IMG/VR virus record: IMGVR_UViG_3300020183_000046
Coordinates: 1 to 64,000 of that record
Direction: 5' to 3' (one strand)
DNA length: 64,000 bases
From: a virus
In this document: piece by piece, positions 45,775-53,800 of the stretch
Numbering within the stretch: the first letter of the stretch is position 1
Layout of the letters: each line of letters starts with the position of its first letter
Notes under the pieces: generated by a model
Seen by the model: the letters and a program-made list of their open reading frames with translations, nothing else
What the model was told of the DNA's origin: nothing
The model's database searches: none
Program-made: the position numbers and the translations under genes

Positions 45775-45879
45775 CTACTCTGTGAATGCAATCCAGAGTA
45801 TATATCCTACGCAGAAAAGTGTCAATAATAATCCTACACAAAGGATTGCTACAACACCATATGGAAAATCTTGTGGCAT
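45775..45879 (-). CDS. 34-residue single-span membrane peptide
   Basis: The ORF MPQDFPYGVVAILCVGLLLT is followed by LFCVGYILWIAFTE. It is almost entirely one membrane helix with very short ends. Its start forms a TAATG junction with the upstream stop. It is the size of small photosystem or cytochrome subunits and of small phage membrane proteins, but I recognise no specific family. Confidence 0.6.
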   Translation of the reverse strand: MPQDFPYGVVAILCVGLLLTLFCVGYILWIAFTE

Positions 45880-46091
45880 TATGGGTGATCTTCTTCTAAT
45901 TCTTTAAGTCTTTTTCCCCAGGTTGTTCCCTTTTCGGAACCCCTCTTAGGATTTATACAACTATCATCTCCAAATTGATTACAAACAAGACCTGCTAGAT
46001 CATCTTCATTTCCAAGCTTGTTTGTACCAGTCCAATAATGTTGGTTGCCAATCCAGGTAGCCCCGCATTTAGGGCATATCTTTGTGTTCAT
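45879..46091 (-). CDS. Zinc-ribbon-like small protein, 70 residues
   Basis: KICPKCGATWIG supplies CxxC, and LVCNQFGDDSCINPKRGSEK supplies two more cysteines, so one zinc site is likely. Similar proteins occur in T4-like cyanophages as I recall. The role is unknown. It overlaps the upstream membrane protein by 23 bases. Confidence 0.8.
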   Translation of the reverse strand: MNTKICPKCGATWIGNQHYWTGTNKLGNEDDLAGLVCNQFGDDSCINPKRGSEKGTTWGKRLKELEEDHP

Positions 46092-46299
46092 CTTTATACT
46101 CCTTGAGGAACTTTTGGAAGTCGGTTGTGTCTCTCACTAGTTTCCTCTTGAGTTTCCAACCCATCCATTTCATTTGAACTCTTACGAATGCATAACGCAC
46201 TTGCAAATCCGCATAAGCAAAAAGCTTCATGGTCTCTTCCAATCCAGCGTAAGCTACCAAGATTGCAAAGAAGACTATGATGAAATAAAAACCGTACAT
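46069..46299 (-). CDS. Small membrane protein, 76 residues
   Basis: Residues about 2-20 (YGFYFIIVFFAILVAYAGL) form one membrane helix, followed by an amphipathic, basic tail with KWMGWKLKRKL. I recall similar proteins in cyanophages; the function is unknown. An extended -10 promoter lies 24 bases upstream. Confidence 0.75.
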   Translation of the reverse strand: MYGFYFIIVFFAILVAYAGLEETMKLFAYADLQVRYAFVRVQMKWMGWKLKRKLVRDTTDFQKFLKEYKDEHKDMP

Positions 46300-46322
46300 T
46301 TTGGTAACTTTCTGCTACACAG

Positions 46323-46331
46323 ATTATACCA
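46323..46331 (-). promoter_or_regulatory. Extended -10 promoter TGGTATAAT
   Basis: A perfect TATAAT with the extended TGn element lies on the minus strand, 24 bases before the 46299 start. No good -35 is visible. A TAAATAG motif sits just upstream. The rest of the 96-base gap is AT-rich and featureless. Confidence 0.55.
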
Positions 46332-46395
46332 CTATTTACCAAAATGAAACATTCTTAAAATTAATGTGATATATCAAAAGAAATTATTAATGATT

Positions 46396-47004
46396 TCATC
46401 GGCAGTTCCATCTCCTCAGTGCTTTATTGATTCTGCTATCTGGATCTCTAGCAGTTTTAGATGAAGTTAGCTTTGTCTTCATTCCTTTCATACGGCGACA
46501 GAATGATGCTCTACGCTTAGCTCTTTTTCCTTTGGGTTTCTTTTCAGTAACTGCGGTCTGTAGTTTAGAACCTGGGTTCTCTTTACGATATGCATTAACT
46601 GCTTTCTGACTCAACCCATCCGTTTTATCCTTACGATTGACTGACTGCCAATCCTCCTTTTGCATCTTCTTAACATTCTTCTGTGCTTCAGGGTGCTCTC
46701 TAGAGTATACTTTCTTATCGTTTGTAGATTTTTCTACCGCACATCCACAGTGCTCTCTAAATTCTTTGAATGTTTTCATTTTCCTTTCTTCTTTAGTTAG
46801 GAATACTGAAGAATCTGTAGGATCAGATTCCCAAAACGTAACAACTCTACTTCCTGGATAAATCCTATCTACAATTCTTTGAGCTTGAGATCTTTGCATT
46901 AATGCAGTTTTAGATCTAAAAACATTTACAGAAAAAGGTGACCCTCTCCACATCAAGGAGATGGTATAGTATCTACCATAAGAAGTGGGAAGTCTTTCCG
47001 CCAT
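46396..47004 (-). CDS. Two-part protein with a DUF6321-like basic domain
   Basis: The N-terminal 75 residues (SYGRYYTISLMWRGSPFSVN) form a small beta-rich domain. The rest begins MKTFKEFREHCGCAVEKS and contains KAVNAYRKENPGSKLQTAVT and RRASFCRRMKGMKTKLTSSK, a basic domain like DUF6321 of marine phages. An internal ATG at 46779 has AAAGGAAA just before it, so a separate 127-residue product is possible. DNA binding is inferred from the basic character only. Confidence 0.75.
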   Translation of the reverse strand: MAERLPTSYGRYYTISLMWRGSPFSVNVFRSKTALMQRSQAQRIVDRIYPGSRVVTFWESDPTDSSVFLTKEERKMKTFKEFREHCGCAVEKSTNDKKVYSREHPEAQKNVKKMQKEDWQSVNRKDKTDGLSQKAVNAYRKENPGSKLQTAVTEKKPKGKRAKRRASFCRRMKGMKTKLTSSKTARDPDSRINKALRRWNCR

Positions 47005-47303
47005 CAGTTTCTATATGCAATAGAGGTTGCATACACAATTCCATCAGCGTAGATAAAATGTGCTGGATTCTTTTCAATAACTAAAGTTTCTTGAAGTGCA
47101 ACTCTGATGGATGCAATTGGAGCTTGACCTTGAGTGGATACAATATTGATTGTTATACCATCTTGATCTTGAGTTGTTCCACCACCAAGAACCAAACCCG
47201 CTGGATAAACGTGAATTAATTTGGCATTACTTAAAGTCGTTGCAGTGCCACTACTGGTTGGTAATAACGCCGTAGTGTTCAGTGGCTTAATGATACCTGT
47301 CAT
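47004..47303 (-). CDS. Small structural-type hypothetical protein, 99 residues
   Basis: This protein is beta-rich (SNAKLIHVYPAGLVLGGGTT, APIASIRVALQETLVIEKNP) and looks like a small virion component. I do not recognise a family. It shares one base with the next start and has a GATAAATA element 24 bases upstream. Confidence 0.72.
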   Translation of the reverse strand: MTGIIKPLNTTALLPTSSGTATTLSNAKLIHVYPAGLVLGGGTTQDQDGITINIVSTQGQAPIASIRVALQETLVIEKNPAHFIYADGIVYATSIAYRN

Positions 47304-47325
47304 TTTATTTTAAGTGACCTTCTTT

Positions 47326-47745
47326 TTATTTATCTTTTTTCTTCGATGCGTCTTTCAACATCTTTTGTAGATCAGCCGTGCTTCCAACAAAAAGAGCATT
47401 AGTTACATTAGTAGGACCTTTTGCTTTCTCATCCTTAACATCTTTCTTGAGTTTTTGGAGTGCCATTAATTTATCGGCAACATCCCCTACGTGCTTGATT
47501 AACTGTCCAGCAACTTCGTATGCTCTAGGGTGATCAGAAGACATAGCCAAATCAAGAGCGCCGTTGATAGCTTCTTGTCCTTTGTCCACCAGCAGGTATA
47601 AATTGGATCTTGCATATTCATAGTCGCTTTGAACATCATCTCCATCAGGTTTTTCTTTCTTTACCTGAGGTTTTTCTTCTTGTTCAACTGGAACTATCTC
47701 GGCAAGAGTCTCAAATGCTTGATCTAAACCTTCAAAATTATCCAT
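47326..47745 (-). CDS. 16: Terminase small subunit, T4 gp16-like
   Basis: gp16 recognises DNA and stimulates gp17. This 139-residue helical protein has YEYARSNLYLLVDKGQEAIN and RAYEVAGQLIKHVGDVADKL, the central helices of the gp16 family. It follows gp15 with an 8-base overlap. Unlike T4, several small genes separate it from gene 17. Confidence 0.92.
   Translation of the reverse strand: MDNFEGLDQAFETLAEIVPVEQEEKPQVKKEKPDGDDVQSDYEYARSNLYLLVDKGQEAINGALDLAMSSDHPRAYEVAGQLIKHVGDVADKLMALQKLKKDVKDEKAKGPTNVTNALFVGSTADLQKMLKDASKKKDK
47327..47334 (-). promoter_or_regulatory. Late-promoter-like GATAAATA
   Basis: 24 bases upstream of the 47303 start. It overlaps the last codons and stop of gene 16. Confidence 0.5.
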
Positions 47746-48739
47746 AGAAAGAAGTCAATTCATTAAATCCAAAGTCATCTCCAGCTTCAACCAGAGCATC
47801 ATCTGCCGTAGTAATTACATCGACAGGTGTTCCAGCAGCATGTGCGTCTGCTATAGTACCGTTCTGAGCTCGAACGACGGCAATCTTATTCGTACCTGGT
47901 TTTGATTTAACCTTCATTACTTCATTACCAATTTCTACAAATGCTCCAATTGGAATATTTGTAAAGTCCGCAACCTCAATAGTGAGAGTCTTAGTTGTAA
48001 TTGCACTAACAATAGTTGTTGTGTTATCCTTGTCTCTATCAACCAGTGCCTTTGGAGTAACTTGATAGGATACTTGTCTAGTTGCAGCTAAATCAACCTT
48101 GGTATGATAATCGACAGTTGCTTTTTTGATTGGCGACGTTGTTCCAACGGGACCAAAGACGTATGCTTTAGCTGTAAAATTTAAAGTGAAAAGTGTGAGT
48201 TTGCGATCATCAAATGATCCTTCATAATCATCTGAATATGAGATACTATTCAGAGTGATTGGAACGTCTCTAAACTCTTCCATCTCTTCTACAAGTTTGA
48301 TGGTAAGGTTATAAGATGGTTGGAAGAATGGTAAAATCTGCTCGACAATTTCTAACGCATCATCATTTGTCTTTGAGATAATATTTAACTCAAAGTCAAT
48401 ATTGTATGGGACAGGAGTAAATTGCTTCTTGACTACGTTATTATCTACAGACTTAAATGTAGTTGTGATTGGAGCTAACTTTCTAGATGCATCATAAGAA
48501 ATACCAGTCATCTCAAATGAAAGACGTGGTAAAGTAATAGCAACCTTTTGATTTAAGTCTGCTTGTTCTGTAATTCTTGCGAGAAACTTTTGGCGAGGTC
48601 CATATGCAAGAGGAACTTTCATCCTACTATAAGTAGTTCCATCTGGATTTTCTTTTCTTACTTCAATAGTATTGAAGACAGTTCCGAATGCAATAACACA
48701 CTTTCGGATTATCTTATTATAAGTATAGGTTCCCAACAT
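47738..48739 (-). CDS. 15: Tail terminator/sheath stabiliser, T4 gp15-like
   Basis: gp15 caps the tail and joins it to the neck. This 333-residue protein starts GTYTYNKIIRKCVIAFGTVF and has PRLSFEMTGISYDASRKLAP, both typical of gp15. It is longer than T4 gp15 (272), with an added C-terminal segment after residue about 240 (LTIEVADFTNIPIGAFVEIG). Confidence 0.93.
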   Translation of the reverse strand: MLGTYTYNKIIRKCVIAFGTVFNTIEVRKENPDGTTYSRMKVPLAYGPRQKFLARITEQADLNQKVAITLPRLSFEMTGISYDASRKLAPITTTFKSVDNNVVKKQFTPVPYNIDFELNIISKTNDDALEIVEQILPFFQPSYNLTIKLVEEMEEFRDVPITLNSISYSDDYEGSFDDRKLTLFTLNFTAKAYVFGPVGTTSPIKKATVDYHTKVDLAATRQVSYQVTPKALVDRDKDNTTTIVSAITTKTLTIEVADFTNIPIGAFVEIGNEVMKVKSKPGTNKIAVVRAQNGTIADAHAAGTPVDVITTADDALVEAGDDFGFNELTSFYG

Positions 48740-48740
48740 A

Positions 48741-50069
48741 TCAAGTAGCTACTCCAAATGGATTCGATTCAGTGAAATCTATAATGTCATCACCACTGAC
48801 TTCATAGAATTCATTTTCATAATATTTAGTATCTGTACTATCTATGTTATTATAAGAGTTGAGTGAAATGATCGCTCCAGAATTATCTCCAATAATCGCT
48901 TCACCGAGACTAAATGATTTTGTTGGATTCTTGAGTTTAATCCAACCCTCAGATGAATCCCACTCAACGAGTTGTGCTTGAGAACCAGTTGTTCCACCAG
49001 TTACAGTTTCTGGCACAACAAAAGATCCAGTGATTCCTGATGGTGGAGCAGAGAATGAGACAGTGGCAGTGGTATATCCTGAACCTGCATTTGTTACATC
49101 AATAAGACGAACTGACTTGTAGTTTGATCCACCATCAAGTAACTTGATAGATGTTAAAACTCCATTCGTAAATACTGGAAGCATAGAAGCAGTTTGTCCA
49201 CCAGTATCGGGATCTGAGACAACGAGAATTGTTCTATCCTCGTCATAACTTAAACCACCATCAACGATAGTAACTGCTCTTATTTCTCCATCCTTTACAG
49301 TAGCTCTAATTTTTGCTGCTCGAATAGGAGTTCCACCAGTCAGAGATACTGTTGCGAGATATGCTTTTGCAGTAGCTCCATTTCCATCTCCAGCAATTGT
49401 TACTGTTGGTGCTTCCATATATGAAGATCCACCATTAGTAATCAGAACTTGCTCAATCGATCCATTATTACGAGTAAGATTAGCAGTTGCAGTTGTTCCA
49501 GTATCTTTAAGGTAGTAGTACTTAACAGTATATCCAGTATCAATAAGTTCTTCGTCTCCCTCAAAGATATCTCCTTTCTCATCTTGATATTCAAAGAGCT
49601 CACACTTGAGTTTAAATATGTAGTTCTTTCCAATCTGATAGAATGGTTCTTCGTGTTCTACAAATTTGATTTCAAAATAATTATTAGTTAGTGGGAAGTA
49701 AACCAGATCACCTTCCTGTGGTCTTGTTCCTAAAAGAACTTCTGGATCTGCTAGTAAAAACTGTGAGATAAGATCCTCAAATCTTTGCTGGGAAATGACA
49801 AGAGTAATCTCATCGGATTGTCTAATTCCAAATTTAGTAAGTAAGTCTCCACCACCTTGGAATCCCTCGGCATTTTCTAAGTAAGCTTCGATGATATATG
49901 AGTCATCAAATTGAGAAATGATCTCTTCGTTAAAAACACTATCCTTACTAACAAGTTGTCTTGGAATATAAAGAATATCCATCCCAAACATCTTGAGATA
50001 TTCCTCCACAAGATTTTGTTGAAGGAATTGTTCGTTGCGAGTTCCGTGAGTGAAGTATACGTTTCTCAT
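48741..50069 (-). CDS. 14: Neck protein, T4 gp14-like, with a repeat insertion
   Basis: gp14 helps join head and tail. The N-terminal 180 residues (YFTHGTRNEQFLQQNLVEEY, FPLTNNYFEIKFVEHEEPFY) and the C-terminus (NEFYEVSGDDIIDFTESNPF) match gp14. Between them, about residues 190-390, is an insertion with repeated strands such as ITNGGSSYMEAPTVTI, IVDGGLSYDEDRTILV and LLDGGSNYKSVRL. That makes 442 residues against about 256 in T4. Confidence 0.92.
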   Translation of the reverse strand: MRNVYFTHGTRNEQFLQQNLVEEYLKMFGMDILYIPRQLVSKDSVFNEEIISQFDDSYIIEAYLENAEGFQGGGDLLTKFGIRQSDEITLVISQQRFEDLISQFLLADPEVLLGTRPQEGDLVYFPLTNNYFEIKFVEHEEPFYQIGKNYIFKLKCELFEYQDEKGDIFEGDEELIDTGYTVKYYYLKDTGTTATANLTRNNGSIEQVLITNGGSSYMEAPTVTIAGDGNGATAKAYLATVSLTGGTPIRAAKIRATVKDGEIRAVTIVDGGLSYDEDRTILVVSDPDTGGQTASMLPVFTNGVLTSIKLLDGGSNYKSVRLIDVTNAGSGYTTATVSFSAPPSGITGSFVVPETVTGGTTGSQAQLVEWDSSEGWIKLKNPTKSFSLGEAIIGDNSGAIISLNSYNNIDSTDTKYYENEFYEVSGDDIIDFTESNPFGVAT

Positions 50070-50875
50070 CCGATCATATCCAGCGGTGGCATTTCGTACA
50101 TCGTGAGCATTTCTGACTCAAGTTTTTCTACTGCTTCTTTTCCTTCGTTGTAAATAAATTCACCGTTCATGGTGATTCCACCAGGAAGTTGAGCGCCCTG
50201 GAACTTAATCAGGTTTGCTCCCCACTGACGACGAATCAAAGCAGTTAGATATCTCTTAACCCAGATATCGTTATATACATTATTGTAATCTGCTGGATCA
50301 ATAGCTCGATAACATTCGAATACCAAGTAGTCTCCAGCCGCAAGATCTTCTTGAACGTCGATATCTAAGAAGAGGCGATTTCCTCTCATATTAAATCTTA
50401 CTTGCTTCTGCCCTTCGAGTAAAAAATAGATATCTTCAAGTCTTCTGTTTACCATTTCATAAGTCAGAATCTCAGTTTGAGTAAGATCCCAAAGATCATT
50501 AAGTCTCCACTGATATCTAACATCAAAAAGATTAGTTGTATTTTTTGAAGTAAAATCAAAGATCTTGATCACACTTGTAATGTGAGATGGAAGTGTGATA
50601 AAATTATTTTGCTCTTTAAATGATGTAGATCTTGCACCAACCTGAGTCGTTGTAGTAGTCGTATCAGTTTTCATCAGGTCAATTGTTGCTTGATCAAATT
50701 GATACTTCAAATAAGTTTTGATGTATCCATCCATGTGACGCTCATTATAAAATTGGATAGCGTCATCTACGAGATCATCGATCTGATCATCATCGACGTT
50801 AATTTCTAATACTGGAGCTCCCAACTGACGCAGAGCGTAGTCGATAAGATTTTGTCTGGAAGATGGCTTTGACAT
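50066..50875 (-). CDS. 13: Neck protein, T4 gp13-like
   Basis: gp13 works with gp14 in head-tail joining. This 269-residue protein has NLIDYALRQLGAPVLEINVD, DLVDDAIQFYNERHMDGYIK and VKRYLTALIRRQWGANLIKF, which are standard for this family. The size is close to T4 gp13 (309). It overlaps gp14 by 4 bases and follows the giant gene by 2 bases. Confidence 0.95.
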   Translation of the reverse strand: MSKPSSRQNLIDYALRQLGAPVLEINVDDDQIDDLVDDAIQFYNERHMDGYIKTYLKYQFDQATIDLMKTDTTTTTTQVGARSTSFKEQNNFITLPSHITSVIKIFDFTSKNTTNLFDVRYQWRLNDLWDLTQTEILTYEMVNRRLEDIYFLLEGQKQVRFNMRGNRLFLDIDVQEDLAAGDYLVFECYRAIDPADYNNVYNDIWVKRYLTALIRRQWGANLIKFQGAQLPGGITMNGEFIYNEGKEAVEKLESEMLTMYEMPPLDMIG

Positions 50876-50877
50876 GA

Positions 50878-53800
50878 TTAAACTTGATTTACGTTGAACC
50901 TAATACGTACATAATAAGTTGTGTTTGGATCTAAAGATACATCCTGTGGTAGAATGTATTGGGTCTTGTTAGCGGTGTTACCAAGTGATTGGTGAATGAT
51001 TGTTTGGAATTGGTTTGTTGGTGAAAACTGCCAATCACTAGATGTGTGTGCATATCCAGCTTTAACTTGTGCTGGGTCTACATTAATTGTTGGATTAAAC
51101 GCGGGAACAATTGTTTGGATAACTGGTTGATCTACGAATGGAGTTGTGAAGTTTTGAGCAGAAGTGTAAGAACTTTCAAGACCATTTTGGTCTCTGAATT
51201 TTACTTGAACACTATAAACAGTATCAAATGACAGAATTCCAGGTGGGACTGTAAATGTTGTTAGATTTCCAGTGTCACCTGCTGCAAAAATGCTTGCTGT
51301 ATCATAGATGATTGTGTTATCTCCAACTCTTTTGATTCTCCAGAAAGTTGAATAGTGAGTCGATCCAGTATATTGAGAAACAAATGCTGATGTAGTAATT
51401 GTAGGAGTTCTGGAGAATGTTTTCAGCGTATCTGGATCTGTTGTTACAGTCACAGTAGCTGGAGCACTTACAAACTCAGATTCATTTACAGTCAACGTTG
51501 CAACGCTAGAAGTTACAGTAGTTGCAGCAAGGTTTGTTAGCACACATCTATATTGTACGTTTGGAGTTGTTGGATATACAGTTGGGGCAGTTGTATAACT
51601 GGAAGAGTTCGCACCATTAATATTACTCCAGTTAGCTCCAGAGTTACTTGAGATTTGCCACTGATATGAAATTACATCACTAGTAATCGTTGCAATTACA
51701 GTAAAGGTTGCAGTAAATCCTTCAATAACAGCAACGCTTTGTGGTTGTGTTGTTATTGTAATTACTCTGAGAACTGTAAGTAATGCAAATGTTGATGTTT
51801 GTGATCCAGCAGAACCAGTGAGAGTTACAACGCAACGATAACGATCATTATTATCTTGAGTGTATACTAACTGAGGAGTCGTATATGATGAGTTGGTCGC
51901 ACCAGAAATATTAGAGTAGTTAACACCACCATCATCAGATCTTTGCCACTGATAAGATGGAGCTCCACTACTTGCGCTAACAGTTACTGAGAATGTAACA
52001 GTACTATTTTCATTTGCTGTTTGATTATTTGGATTTGCAGTAATTGTGAAAGTTCTTAGTACAGTTAATGTGACACTATTTGTGTATGCTGGCGCAGCTG
52101 CACCAGTAGCATCAATTTTACATCTGTAGCGATCTCCATTATCACTGGCATATGTAAGAGTTCCTGTTGTATATGATGCTGAAGTAGCTCCAGAGATATC
52201 TCCCCAGTTGCTTCCGCCATCATCTGATTTCTGCCACTGATATGTTACTGGTGGTTCGTGCTGGGACTGCAGAGATACTGAGTATGGATCTATGGAGTTA
52301 CCACTACCTGCAGAAGGAGTTGTGAAATCTTCAACGTCAAAGGAGGATGAAGCTGCATTAGCTCCAATCTGACCCATCGTTACATCACCAAGACATGTAA
52401 ATGTTGCCGTGGCATTTTCATTTGCAGTTTTATTTGTTGGTTGTTGAATAACTACTGGAGTTACTGTTTCTACTTGTAATGTTGCACTTCCCGAGTTGAC
52501 TGGAGTAGCTCCAGTACATGAAAGAACGCAACGATATCTTTGCTCATCATTTGATGCAGTTAATGTTGGAGTTGTATAAGTTGCTGTTGTTGCACCACTT
52601 CCTCCAACTACGTTAGACCACGATGCTCCACCATTAATTGAGAACTGCCACTGGTAGGTAATATCTCCAGGATCACTGTCGGAGGTTGTAGCTACAACGC
52701 TAAACTGTACTGTACCACCAACTGCTCCAGTTACATTTTGAGGTTGAGTTGTAACTGTAATTGTTCGAGTCAATAGCAGTTGAGCTGCACTTGACGTTAC
52801 TGGAGATGCTCCAGTTGCTGAGCAAATGCATCTATAGTAATGTCCAAAATCAGCATCGTATGTTGTTGCTCCTGTTGTATAAGACGCAGACGTTGCTCCA
52901 GATACTGATGTGTATGAGATACCATCGTTAGATTTTTCCCACTGATAAGATATTGATGCAGCATCAAGTGTAGATGCGGTTACGAAGAATGTGGCTGCAG
53001 CAGGAGCCACTGGAGTTTGGTTAGTTGGTTGAGTGCCAATAGTAACTACTCTGAATACTGTTAGTGTTGCTGAGTTTGTCGTTGTTGTTGCAACTGCAGT
53101 CGCACTGTTAAGAACACAACGATATTGATTGCCATTAAAAGCAAAATCATCATCTACGGTAAGAGTTCCAGTTGTTTCTCCACTATGTCCAGCAAGAGAA
53201 GAAATATTTGCCCAAGTAGAACCACCGTTTGTTGAACGCTGCCACTGAAAAGTAACGGTTGATCCATCATCTGCAGTACCAGCAGCAGTAAATGTTGCGT
53301 TAATACCAGCTCCCGCTTCTACTGAAGTATTTGATGGTTGAGTTGTGACAGTAATTGCTACCCCAGTGCCAGTAATTGTGAAGTTATAATTTCTAGACTG
53401 ACCAGTTGTAGTTTCAGTAACTGTAATATTATATGTAAGATTTTGATATGATGCAGTTACTGTACCAGAAAGAACACCAGTGGTTCCATTAAAGGTAAGA
53501 CCAGTTCCAGAAATACTAGTGCCACTTAAAGTGTAACCTTGAATTGTAATTGGTTCTGAAGCCCAAGTTGTAAGTGAACTAAGTCCAAGATTGAGATTGA
53601 TTGATGCTCCATTCGCAAAAGGAGTTCCAGTGAGAGAACCAGATGCTGCCGCCCAAGTTACTATGATATCAACATATGGATAAACGGATCCTCTATTAGT
53701 TGTACCTAAGCTTGAGAGATTAAAATCTACACCTGGATCTACTGGAATATTTTTAATAGCAGTGCTTGTACCTCCAGTCTCCTGGGCATCGGTTTGGGTA

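Noticed and set aside
51480-53360. Tandem repeats that could suggest a CRISPR or satellite array
   Set aside because: They encode protein-level Ig repeats of about 100 residues with diverged DNA and no short identical repeat units.
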